DNA from: UBA7067 sp051880615
GTDB lineage: Bacteria; Bacillota; Clostridia; Oscillospirales; Acutalibacteraceae
Assembly (NCBI GenBank): GCA_051880615.1
Contig: JBJEOH010000019.1
Span: 1 to 64,000 of the forward strand
DNA: 64,000 nucleotides
Reading direction: 5' to 3'
Part shown: piece after piece, positions 1 to 6,794 of the stretch
Layout: each line of letters starts with the position of its first letter
Position numbering within the stretch: position 1 is the stretch's first letter
Position numbers and translations under genes: made by a program
Notes under the pieces: generated by a model
Told to the model about the DNA's origin: nothing
The model's input: the letters and a program-made list of their open reading frames with translations, nothing else
The model's database searches: none

Positions 1-71
1 GTAACTCAGTTTGGTAGAGTGCTTGGTTTGGGACCAAGATGCCGCAGGTTCAAGTCCTGTCACCTCGACCA
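1..71 (+). tRNA. tRNA-Pro (anticodon TGG), 5' end cut by window edge
   Basis: The D arm (ACTC/GAGT), the anticodon stem CTTGG/CCAAG around loop TTTGGGA, the T arm GCAGG-TTCAAGT-CCTGT, the acceptor strand CACCTCG, discriminator A and an encoded CCA are all visible. The loop puts TGG in the anticodon position, so this is tRNA-Pro. Only about six bases of the 5' acceptor strand lie outside the window. A terminator follows 30 bases downstream. Confidence 0.95.
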
Positions 72-100
72 TAAGAGGGTAACAAAAAAGATGTCGCCCA

Positions 101-131
101 AAAAAAGCTCGATTTAATCGGGCTTTTTTGC
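101..131 (+). terminator. Intrinsic terminator after tRNA-Pro
   Basis: AAAAAAGC and CGAT pair with ATCG and GCTTTTTT around a TTA loop, with one T-G pair in the stem, followed by a T run. It ends the tRNA transcript; the A-rich 5' side could also make it work in the other direction. Confidence 0.8.
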
Positions 132-260
132 ATTTTATAAAGCTTTTTTTAAATAGGGTTTAATAGATGTCAAACCTGAATTTTTGCAAACATACAGGAT
201 TTGAACCCCAGAAAATCAACTTTAACCCTTTTCTCCATCAAAATTTAATATTGTTATAGC

Positions 261-299
261 AGAGTCAATTTTATGGAAATATAAAATTGGCTCTTTTTT
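261..299 (+). terminator. Intrinsic terminator in tRNA-flanking remnant region
   Basis: A long stem AGAGtCAATTTTAT / ATAAAATTGgCTCT with a GGAA loop is followed by TTTTTTA. No gene that it would serve is visible just upstream, so it is probably left over from lost DNA. Confidence 0.75.
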
Positions 300-302
300 A
301 TT

Positions 303-345
303 GGCAATCGTTTTAATTTTAAAATTAGAACGGTTGCCTTTTTTA
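303..345 (+). terminator. Second hairpin with T run, directly after the first
   Basis: GGCAAtCGTTtTAATTT pairs with AAATTAgAACGgTTGCC and is followed by TTTTTTA. Two terminator-like hairpins lie back to back, with the next small gene starting about 30 bases later. It could be a leader attenuator of the 377-741 small genes instead of a terminator. Confidence 0.65.
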
Positions 346-376
346 TTTACAAAAAAATTGAAAGGAATGATTTTAA

Positions 377-538
377 ATGTATTTTACCGACACGCCCGAA
401 CTCAGGAAGTTTGTAAGAGAGATGCGTCAGAAACCTAATTTTGACAAGCGTAATGATGATTGCTATGAAAATAATGACGCACATTTCCCTGATAACAAGA
501 ATCTCAATACAGACAGAAATAAGAAAGAGGTTGGTTGA
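377..538 (+). CDS. Small hypothetical protein, 53 aa
   Basis: The reading frame starts MYFTDTPELRKFV and is rich in Asn, Asp, Lys and Arg. The ATG is preceded by AAAGGA with a spacer of about ten bases, which supports real translation. I do not recognise a family. It lies between two terminator-like hairpins and a truncated DUF4314 gene, next to a tRNA, the usual place for integrative elements, so it may be a small accessory gene of a decayed element. No membrane segment or known motif is visible. A 110-codon frame on the opposite strand covers the same DNA but has no ribosome binding site. Confidence 0.55.
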   Translation: MYFTDTPELRKFVREMRQKPNFDKRNDDCYENNDAHFPDNKNLNTDRNKKEVG

Positions 539-612
539 TTTTATGACAATAAAAATCAGAAGTCCCACTAAAAACAAGGCTATTAAACAACTAAACTTTA
601 GGAGATGATAAC

Positions 613-741
613 TTGAACGAATATGAAAGACAGCGCAGAATCGCTGAAAGCACAAAGAAATTGTACCCGCCGGGTACAAGAATTGAGCTTATCAATACTG
701 TTGACTTTGAGCTTATCCTTGCTTACTCACAAAAACAATAA
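613..741 (+). pseudogene. Truncated DUF4314-like protein, 42 aa
   Basis: A TTG start at 613 follows AGGAG by eight bases. The product, 42 residues, contains YPPGTRIELI, the characteristic start of DUF4314 domains, small proteins common on conjugative elements and phages of Firmicutes. In intact members the motif is followed by a second PPGTRG segment and a VDDIGQ-type segment. Here the sequence diverges after about residue 27 and stops at TAA, so most of the domain is missing. A 21-codon frame (543-608) directly upstream ends within the ribosome binding site and may be translationally coupled or spurious. The gene is best read as a remnant of a mobile element beside tRNA-Pro. Confidence 0.6.
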
Positions 742-770
742 CGAATTTTCTTTTATTTCATCACGCTGTC

Positions 771-799
771 TTGATAAAATCTTTATCAGGGATTATAAT
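771..799 (+). promoter_or_regulatory. SigA-type promoter of the apgM-like gene
   Basis: TTGATA, 17-bp spacer, TATAAT, ending 33 bases before the TTG start at 833. A perfect inverted repeat TGATAAA-atc-TTTATCA (772-788) overlaps the -35 box and could be an operator. Confidence 0.75.
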
Positions 800-832
800 A
801 GATAGGAAATTAATAACGAAAAGGTGATTATT

Positions 833-2044
833 TTGAAATATGCTGTTGTATTGTGCGACGGTATGGCGGATTATCCCGTTGAAGCGCTGTCGGGCAAAAC
901 CCCGATGTCGGTTGCAAAAAAGCCGACTATGAACGCTCTTGCCGCAAAGGCTGAGGTAGGACTTGTAAAAACCGTTGCAGACGGAATGAAACCCGGAAGC
1001 GATGTTGCAAACCTGTCTGTTATGGGTTACGACTCCGCAAAATACTACACAGGCAGATCTCCGCTTGAGGCGGCAAGCATCGGAATCGACCTTAAGGACA
1101 CCGATGTTACTCTGCGCTGTAACCTTGTAACGCTGAGCGATGAGGAAAACTATGAGGACAAGACAATGGTTGACTACTGCGCCGACGATATTTCCTCTGA
1201 GGAGTCTCGTGAGATAATCGAGTTTATTGAGGAAAAGCTCGGAGATGATGAGTTTAAATTCTATTCGGGCGTAAGCTACCGTCACTGCCTTGTGTGGAAC
1301 AACGGTGTGCCAAATCCGGGTGAGCTTACACCTCCGCACGATATAACGGGCAGAAAAATTACACAGTACATTCCAAAGGGTGATAATACGGACAAGCTAT
1401 ATGCGCTTATGAAAAAGAGCTACGAGCTTTTAAAGGATCACCCTGTAAATAAAAAGAGGATTGAAAACGGTCGCAGGCCTGCCAACTCAATCTGGCTCTG
1501 GGGCGAGGGTCAGAAGCCGATGCTCGACAGCTTTGAAAACAAGTTCGGCTTAAGAGGCGCTGTTATTTCGGCTGTTGACCTGCTTAAGGGTATCGGAATC
1601 TGCGCAGGAATGAAAACACCTGATGTTGAGGGTGCCACAGGATATATCGACACCAACTTTACAGGCAAGCTCAACGCTGCAGTTGAGAGATTAAAAACGG
1701 ACTGTGACTTTGCTTACATACATGTTGAAGCTCCTGACGAATGCGGTCACAGAGGCGAGCAGGAGAACAAGATTAGAGCGATTGAGCTTATCGACGAGAA
1801 GATACTCGCTCCGCTTGTTGAGGAGCTTAAAAAGCTTGGCGACTACGCAGTTATGGTTCTTCCCGACCACCCGACTCCGCTGTCTATCCGCACGCATTGC
1901 AGCGATCCTATCCCCTATCTTATCTATCGCAGTAATGATGAAAAAGAAAGCGGCGTTACAGTGTTTGACGAAGAAAGCGCAAAAGCAACAGGAGTATATG
2001 TTGAAAAGGGATACACCTTGATGAACAGATTTTTGGGTAAGTAA
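833..2044 (+). CDS. ApgM-family phosphomutase / proposed homoserine kinase
   Basis: The 403-residue protein belongs to the alkaline-phosphatase superfamily, close to archaeal-type 2,3-bisphosphoglycerate-independent phosphoglycerate mutase. Visible landmarks are the metal-binding start VVLCDGMADYP, the segment GSDVANLSVMGYD with the candidate nucleophile Ser, YIHVEAPDECGHRGE and LPDHPTP with metal-binding Asp and His residues. Members of this length have been proposed to act as homoserine kinase in threonine synthesis, and MetA, another homoserine-using enzyme, lies 0.9 kb away. Which reaction it carries out cannot be told from the sequence. The TTG at 833 is chosen because AAAGGTG lies six bases upstream; a GTG at 824 overlaps that ribosome binding site. 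Confidence 0.85.
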   Translation: MKYAVVLCDGMADYPVEALSGKTPMSVAKKPTMNALAAKAEVGLVKTVADGMKPGSDVANLSVMGYDSAKYYTGRSPLEAASIGIDLKDTDVTLRCNLVTLSDEENYEDKTMVDYCADDISSEESREIIEFIEEKLGDDEFKFYSGVSYRHCLVWNNGVPNPGELTPPHDITGRKITQYIPKGDNTDKLYALMKKSYELLKDHPVNKKRIENGRRPANSIWLWGEGQKPMLDSFENKFGLRGAVISAVDLLKGIGICAGMKTPDVEGATGYIDTNFTGKLNAAVERLKTDCDFAYIHVEAPDECGHRGEQENKIRAIELIDEKILAPLVEELKKLGDYAVMVLPDHPTPLSIRTHCSDPIPYLIYRSNDEKESGVTVFDEESAKATGVYVEKGYTLMNRFLGK

Positions 2045-2119
2045 TTTGAAGAGTTGAGAGTGGTGAGTTTAGAGTGAAGTGGCGGTCGTCGCCGCAAGCG
2101 ACTCTTTGAATTAAGAAAT
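2045..2119 (-). repeat. Dispersed hairpin-heptamer element, copy a
   Basis: On the minus strand it reads AATTCAAAGAG-type end, a hairpin (GTCGC/GGCGAC), a GAC..CCGCC linker and degenerate CACTCTA/CACTCTC heptamers. It starts four bases after the stop codon of the 833-2044 gene. The second hairpin is not evident in this copy. Confidence 0.7.
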
Positions 2120-2189
2120 ATACCGTTTTGCTGAATATAGAGTTCATATGGGCTATTATCAGATTCAACAGAACAAAGTAAAAAATTTC

Positions 2190-2224
2190 AGCCTGACGCA
2201 TTAAAACTGCGTCAGGCTGTTTTG
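2190..2224. terminator. Bidirectional terminator between convergent genes
   Basis: AGCCTGACGCA / TGCGTCAGGCT with a 7-base loop and flanking T/A runs. It lies between the convergent apgM-like gene and XRE gene and can serve both. Confidence 0.85.
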
Positions 2225-2234
2225 TACTATTAAT

Positions 2235-2834
2235 TTATTCCGACCAGTTAAGCTGGCTGTCCGGTATTCCCATTTTCCTGCACTCATTCAATACCACAGA
2301 CTTTTCTCCCTGATTTCCGATTTGATATTTTAAAACCTTATCTTTAAATACAATAAACTTTGTATTGCCTGCTTTAAAATCTACAAACCAATTATCAATC
2401 AAAGCTTTTGATACTGTTGTGGGAAAGTCGGGATAATTTGAGGAGAAAAATATCGCAGTCCAATATTTCGTACTATCATTTGTTTTCCAGATTTCAACCT
2501 TATTAATATCTAAATAATCAAGTATGTTTTCATCACTAATACTTTCTTTTATCAACACACCCTGAAATATATACACTTTATTTTCACTTGTCATTATGTT
2601 TCCACACTCCGTTACTTTTTTTACTCCGCCCACAGAAAGCTCATCTCGCAAAAGCACATCTAACGATATACCAAAAATATCACAAAGCTGCATAAGCTTA
2701 TCAATTTCTGGTGTTGTAACACCTGTCTCCCACTTTGAAATTGACTGTCGGCTGACATCAAGGAACTCTGCCAGTTCCTCCTGCGAGTATCCTTTTTGAT
2801 TTCTGAGGGTTATTATTTTATCTGATAATTTCAC
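2235..2834 (-). CDS. XRE-family transcriptional regulator, 199 aa
   Basis: Residues 1-60 form an XRE helix-turn-helix: QEELAEFLDVSRQSISKWE is the classic DNA-binding stretch. Residues about 80-199 are a separate soluble domain that I do not recognise; it contains several aromatic residues (KYWTAIFF, DNWFVDFKAG) and may sense a ligand or partner. The start is GTG, with AAAGGAGGTG five bases upstream. The gene stands alone between terminators, so it may regulate itself or a distant gene. No transmembrane segment is seen. Confidence 0.85.
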   Translation of the reverse strand: MKLSDKIITLRNQKGYSQEELAEFLDVSRQSISKWETGVTTPEIDKLMQLCDIFGISLDVLLRDELSVGGVKKVTECGNIMTSENKVYIFQGVLIKESISDENILDYLDINKVEIWKTNDSTKYWTAIFFSSNYPDFPTTVSKALIDNWFVDFKAGNTKFIVFKDKVLKYQIGNQGEKSVVLNECRKMGIPDSQLNWSE

Positions 2835-2933
2835 ACTATCACCTCCTTTTCAACTTGAGTTTATCACAGGTAATATTCCTTTATCCACCAACTGCAAAGT
2901 GCTTTAGCGCAACTGTCAAGTGCATAAATCAGC

Positions 2934-2962
2934 AAAACAGGGCGAACACAATGTTCGCCCTG
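2934..2962 (-). terminator. Terminator of metA
   Basis: CAGGGCGAACA / TGTTCGCCCTG with a 3-base loop, followed on the minus strand by TTTT. It lies ten bases after the metA stop codon. Confidence 0.85.
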
Positions 2963-2971
2963 CTGCTGTGT

Positions 2972-3904
2972 TTATTCAAATAAAATAGCCTTTAAATCCT
3001 CAAGATGATACGGTGTCTGCTGATATACATAGTAGTTCAGCCAGTTCGTGTAAAGCAGGTTTGCGTTGCTTTTCCAAGTCATCACAGGCTTCTCGGACGG
3101 GTCATTGTTTGGGAAATAGTTGAACGGAATAGAAGGGTGAATCCCCTTGTTCACATCTCGGAAGTACTCCCCTGCAAGCGTGTTGCGGTCATACTCGGCG
3201 TGACCCATAACGAAGAATTGCCTGCCGTTTTTGTTGCAGATAATCGAAACTCCTGCACAGTGTGAGAATGCAAGAATTTCAAGCTCCTTGTGCTTTTCTA
3301 TGTCCTCGCGGTAAACGCCCGTATAACGCGAGTGCGGCATCGTAAAATAATCGTCAAAGCCGCGCATAAGCGGATGATTCGGATTAAGCACCGAATGAGT
3401 GTAAATTCCGCTTATCTTGCCGCCAAGCTCGTGCTTTGGAATACCGAAATGGTAGTAAAGTCCTGCCTGTGCTCCCCAACAGATATGAAAGGTCGAGTAG
3501 ACATTCTTTTTGCTCCATTTCATTATTTCGCAAAGTTCTTCCCAGTAATCAACATCCTCAAACGGCAGCATCTCAACAGGCGCACCTGTGATTATCATAC
3601 CGTCATAGCTGTTGTCACGAATCTGGTCAAAGGTTTTGTAGAAATTCTCCATATGGCTTTGCGAGGTGTTTTTTGATTTATGGGTTGCGGTCTGCAAAAG
3701 CTCAATATCAACCTGAAGCGGACTGTTGCCCAATAGGCGCAAAAGCTGATTTTCAGTATCTATTTTTGTGGGCATAAGATTTAAAATCAAAATTTTAAGC
3801 GGTCTTATGTCCTGCATTATTGCTCGTTCCTCTGGCATTACAAAGACATTCTCCGACTCCAAAAGGGAAAATGCCGGTAATTCACTTGGGATTTTTATAG
3901 GCAT
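2972..3904 (-). CDS. metA: Homoserine O-acetyltransferase (MetA family)
   Basis: This enzyme acylates homoserine, the first committed step of methionine synthesis. It has 310 residues, the usual length of the MetA family. The catalytic residues fall at the standard positions: Cys142 in HICWGAQA, and His235 and Glu237 in MGHAEY. Position 111 is Glu (GAPVEMLPFE); in characterised members Glu111 goes with acetyl-CoA use and Gly111 with succinyl-CoA, so acetyltransferase is the better call. AGAAGGG lies just upstream of the ATG. It is transcribed away from a repeat element (copy b) and proS; no SAM riboswitch or T-box is evident in the roughly 140-base leader. Confidence 0.95.
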   Translation of the reverse strand: MPIKIPSELPAFSLLESENVFVMPEERAIMQDIRPLKILILNLMPTKIDTENQLLRLLGNSPLQVDIELLQTATHKSKNTSQSHMENFYKTFDQIRDNSYDGMIITGAPVEMLPFEDVDYWEELCEIMKWSKKNVYSTFHICWGAQAGLYYHFGIPKHELGGKISGIYTHSVLNPNHPLMRGFDDYFTMPHSRYTGVYREDIEKHKELEILAFSHCAGVSIICNKNGRQFFVMGHAEYDRNTLAGEYFRDVNKGIHPSIPFNYFPNNDPSEKPVMTWKSNANLLYTNWLNYYVYQQTPYHLEDLKAILFE

Positions 3905-3955
3905 TTCACGCCCTTCTTTCTTTAAAAATTTTGATAATACAGATAAATATTTATT

Positions 3956-4047
3956 CTGCGGAGCGGCACAAGCCGCGACAACCGCAATTATTCATTATTC
4001 AATATTCATCATTCACTATTCATTTGCACCGCAAAGCAGTGCGCATA
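3956..4047 (+). repeat. Dispersed hairpin-heptamer element, copy b
   Basis: Hairpin 1 GCGGC-acaa-GCCGC (3963-3976), linker GACAACCGCAA, five 7-bp units of the ATTATTC type (3988-4022) and hairpin 2 GCACcGC-aaa-GCaGTGC (4026-4042). It ends directly at the proS stop codon (4048). Confidence 0.85.
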
Positions 4048-5493
4048 TCAATATGCCTTGCCCCAATATACCATATGCTTAGCAGGCTTTCCGCAGCAAA
4101 CGCATTTGTCGCTTAAATGCTCCTGCTCAAACGGTATGCAGCGTGAGCCAACGCCGGTAAGCTCCTTGACCTTATCCTCGCATTCCTCATCGCCGCACCA
4201 CATAGCCTTAATAAAGCCGTCGCCGTTTTCCTCAAGCGACTTTGTGATTTCGTCGAGTGTTGTGCAGGAATAGGTCTTTTTCTCTCTGTTTTCAAGAGCC
4301 TTCTTGTAAAGTCCGTCGTGAACCTCCTGAAGCTTAGTTTGTACCTCCTGCTCAAGATTATCAAGGCTTACAACTGTTTTTTCGTTGTTGTGTCTTGTAA
4401 CGAGAACGCACTGATTGTTTTCTATATCACGAGGGCCAATCTCTATTCTTACCGGAACGCCCTTCATCTCGTACTCCGAGAACTTCCAGCCGGGGCTGTT
4501 GTCGCTGTCGTCAGTCTTAACTCTTACCGACTTAGAAAGTGCGGCTCTTATCTCCTCTGCCTTTTCAAGCACGCCCGGCTTGTGCTGAGCGATTGGAACT
4601 ATAACAGCCTGAATCGGTGCAACAGCAGGCGGCAGAACAAGACCATTATCGTCGCCGTGAGTCATAATGATAGCGCCGATAAGTCTTGTTGTAACGCCCC
4701 ACGAGGTCTGGAACGGATTAACAAGCTTGTTCTCTTTGTTTGTGTAGGTTATGTCAAACGCCTTTGCAAAGCCGTCGCCAAAGTAGTGCGATGTACCTGC
4801 CTGCAAAGCCTTGCCGTCGTGCATAAGCGCCTCTATTGCGTATGTAGCCTCAGCGCCTGCAAACTTGTCGCTGTCGGTCTTTCTGCCCTTTACAACAGGC
4901 ATTGCAAGGCTCTCCTCGCAGAATTTGGCATACACATTGAGCATACGCTCTGTTTCCTCGATAGCCTCCTCGGCTGTTGCGTGAATTGTGTGACCCTCCT
5001 GCCACAGGAATTCGCGGCTTCTGAGGAACGGTCTTGTTGTCTTTTCCCAGCGGACAACGCTTACCCACTGGTTATAAAGCTTCGGCAAATCACGCCAGCT
5101 GTGAACAATATTTGCGTAATGCTCGCAGAAAAGTGTTTCAGATGTCGGACGCACGCAGAGTCTATCCTCAAGCTTTTCACTGCCGCCATGTGTTACCCAC
5201 GCAACCTCAGGTGCAAAGCCCTCAACATGATCCTTCTCCTTCTGGAGCAGGCTTTCGGGAATGAACATCGGCATACATACATTTTCGTGACCTGTTTCCT
5301 TAAACATAGAGTCAAGTATTCTCTGGATATTCTCCCATATTGCATAGCCGTAGGGTCTGATTACCATACAGCCCTTAACGCTTGTATATTCAATAAGCTC
5401 CGCTTTCTTTACAATATCGGTGTACCATTTTGCAAAGTCCTCGTCCATTGAGGTTATCTCTTTAACGAGCTTTTTATCATTGTTCTTCGCCAT
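4048..5493 (-). CDS. proS: Prolyl-tRNA synthetase, archaeal/eukaryotic-like type
   Basis: Class II aminoacyl-tRNA synthetase charging tRNA-Pro. At 481 residues it lacks the editing insertion found between motifs 2 and 3 of the roughly 570-residue bacterial type. Instead it carries a cysteine-rich C-terminal zinc-binding region (CGDEEC ... KCVCCGK) and ends in a Tyr, features of the archaeal/eukaryotic ProS group that some Clostridia have. Core segments such as LYNQWVSVVRWE and FLRSREFLWQEGH are present. The ATG at 5493 has AGGAG eight bases upstream; the frame also allows a GTG nine bases earlier. A tRNA-Pro gene lies 4 kb away. Confidence 0.95.
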   Translation of the reverse strand: MAKNNDKKLVKEITSMDEDFAKWYTDIVKKAELIEYTSVKGCMVIRPYGYAIWENIQRILDSMFKETGHENVCMPMFIPESLLQKEKDHVEGFAPEVAWVTHGGSEKLEDRLCVRPTSETLFCEHYANIVHSWRDLPKLYNQWVSVVRWEKTTRPFLRSREFLWQEGHTIHATAEEAIEETERMLNVYAKFCEESLAMPVVKGRKTDSDKFAGAEATYAIEALMHDGKALQAGTSHYFGDGFAKAFDITYTNKENKLVNPFQTSWGVTTRLIGAIIMTHGDDNGLVLPPAVAPIQAVIVPIAQHKPGVLEKAEEIRAALSKSVRVKTDDSDNSPGWKFSEYEMKGVPVRIEIGPRDIENNQCVLVTRHNNEKTVVSLDNLEQEVQTKLQEVHDGLYKKALENREKKTYSCTTLDEITKSLEENGDGFIKAMWCGDEECEDKVKELTGVGSRCIPFEQEHLSDKCVCCGKPAKHMVYWGKAY

Positions 5494-5543
5494 TTTCAAC
5501 ACTCCTGTTCTTTGAAATCCGCCGATTAAGACATAGTATTATA

Positions 5544-5572
5544 ATTATACCTAAATGCACTTCTTTTTTCAA
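5544..5572 (-). promoter_or_regulatory. SigA-type promoter of proS
   Basis: On the minus strand TTGAAA, 17-bp spacer, TATAAT. The transcript would start about 45 bases before the ATG, too short for a T-box leader. Confidence 0.85.
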
Positions 5573-5614
5573 CACAAATTTTTCATATACCTATAACAAG
5601 ATATATAACTATCA

Positions 5615-5992
5615 TTATGCGACAAGCTTCTTGACAATAAGCTTACCTAAAATCGCACCTGCAACACACAAAGCCACGCTTAAAACCACATAAACAGCCG
5701 CCGATATTGTCCTTCCGTTTTGAAGCAGGTTGCCGCTTTCAAGCGCAAAGGTGGAAAAGGTAGTAAATCCGCCGCAGACCCCGACCTTAAGAAAGAGCGT
5801 AAGCGGTGTGTTTGCGCTGTCCCTTTCATATGCAAGCTGAGAGATTACCCCGATTGCAAACGACCCGACAAGGTTAATAAGTAAGGTAATAAAGGGAAAT
5901 GAGGACGACTGTGCAAACGGAACAAGCCCGAGAAGATACCGCAGAACCGCCCCGACAAAGCCGCCGAGTCCTACGGCAATACAGTTAATCAT
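5615..5992 (-). CDS. crcB: Fluoride-specific ion channel CrcB/Fluc
   Basis: A 125-residue membrane protein with four predicted transmembrane segments. The Fluc signatures are clear: GGFVGAVLRYLLG near the N-terminus, LLINLVGSFAIG in segment 2 and GGFTTFSTFALE in segment 3, where the Phe and Thr residues line the fluoride path. It forms a dual-topology dimer that exports fluoride. The ribosome binding site AAGGAGG sits at the end of repeat copy c. No fluoride riboswitch is visible upstream, although many crcB genes have one. Confidence 0.95.
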   Translation of the reverse strand: MINCIAVGLGGFVGAVLRYLLGLVPFAQSSSFPFITLLINLVGSFAIGVISQLAYERDSANTPLTLFLKVGVCGGFTTFSTFALESGNLLQNGRTISAAVYVVLSVALCVAGAILGKLIVKKLVA

Positions 5993-6008
5993 ATCGCAAT
6001 TCCTCCTT

Positions 6009-6062
6009 CGCAGAGTTAAGAGTGGAGATTTGGTTGCCGCAAGCGGCGAATTGAATTAAAAA
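6009..6062 (-). repeat. Dispersed hairpin-heptamer element, copy c
   Basis: On the minus strand it has the AATTCAATTC-type end, hairpin 1 GCCGC-tt-GCGGC (6036-6047), linker AACCAAA and short CTCCACTCTTAACTCTGC heptamer remnants. Its end runs into the crcB ribosome binding site, so this copy abuts a gene start. Confidence 0.7.
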
Positions 6063-6106
6063 ACAAAAGCTGCGGCAAAACCGATTGATACCTGTTTTGC
6101 TGCAGC
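6061..6106 (-). terminator. Terminator of the pduL-like gene
   Basis: GCTGCaGCAAAAC pairs with GTTTTGCcGCAGC and is followed on the minus strand by TTTTGTTTTTTAA. It lies about 40 bases after the pduL stop codon. Confidence 0.85.
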
Positions 6107-6142
6107 CCTGTAATTCACAGAATTAAAATTTTCAGTGTTGAC

Positions 6143-6712
6143 TTATAAAATAACCTCGCCGTCAACCGTACCTGTAAGACCTGCTGCATTTGATTCGTCT
6201 GTATCAATATGCATAGCAGGGGCGAACTTCTCGCTCACTCTTACAACAACATCATCAAATGTAAGGCTTCTGCCGCCCGGTGTGCCAACCTTAACGCTGA
6301 CAATCTGCTTGTCCTCAACGCCGAATTCCTTAGCGTTTTCAGGTGTGAAGTGGATGTGTCTTTTTGCTGCGATAACACCGCACTCAATCTCCTTTTCGCC
6401 CTTAGGTCCTACAAGCTTGCAGCCCGGTGTACCTGCTACATCGCCCGACTCTCTTATCGGTGCGGCAATGCCGAGCTTTCTTGCGTCTGTCAACGCTACC
6501 TCAACCTGATCTGCGCTTCTTACAGGACCGAGAATCGACATTGTTATCTCGCCCTTAGGGCCTACAACAGTTACCTTTTCAACGCAGGCAAACTGACCCG
6601 GCTGTGAAAGGTCTTTTTTATTTGTCAGGGTTGCACCCTCACCGAAAAGAGTTTCGAGTGTGTCCTGAGTTACATGAAGATGTCTTGCAGAGGTTTCTAC
6701 CATTACTTTCAT
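6143..6712 (-). CDS. pduL: PduL-type phosphate acyltransferase
   Basis: PduL-family enzymes interconvert acyl-CoA and acyl phosphate (propanoyl or acetyl). The protein is 189 residues and has the two-barrel pattern of the family: ARHLHVT near the N-terminus, RHIHFTPE in the middle and MHIDTDESNAAG near the C-terminus supply zinc- and substrate-binding His residues. There is no N-terminal extension of the kind used for targeting to microcompartments, and no shell genes lie nearby, so it probably works as a free phosphotransacetylase in fermentation. It is a single-gene unit with its own terminator. GGGGACATT precedes the ATG. Confidence 0.9.
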   Translation of the reverse strand: MKVMVETSARHLHVTQDTLETLFGEGATLTNKKDLSQPGQFACVEKVTVVGPKGEITMSILGPVRSADQVEVALTDARKLGIAAPIRESGDVAGTPGCKLVGPKGEKEIECGVIAAKRHIHFTPENAKEFGVEDKQIVSVKVGTPGGRSLTFDDVVVRVSEKFAPAMHIDTDESNAAGLTGTVDGEVIL

Positions 6713-6794
6713 TTTAATGTCCCCATTCTGTATGTATTTTTATCCCTTATATTCTACTACTGCTTACAATGTTTTTCAAGGTGTTTTTAGCGAA

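Noticed and set aside
347..679. 110-codon minus-strand hydrophobic frame
   Set aside because: It lies antisense to small plus-strand genes with good ribosome binding sites; its hydrophobic character comes from AT-rich codons.
3905..4047. SAM riboswitch or T-box before metA
   Set aside because: The leader is mostly repeat copy b; no T-box sequence or SAM-I core could be seen. The same holds for proS and the his operon, whose leaders are too short.
4318..5451. 377-codon plus-strand frame opposite proS
   Set aside because: It is the antisense shadow of a clear aminoacyl-tRNA synthetase, Cys/Leu-rich in composition and without a ribosome binding site.
5993..6142. Fluoride riboswitch before crcB
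   Set aside because: The interval holds a repeat element and the pduL terminator; the conserved crcB-motif sequence was not found.
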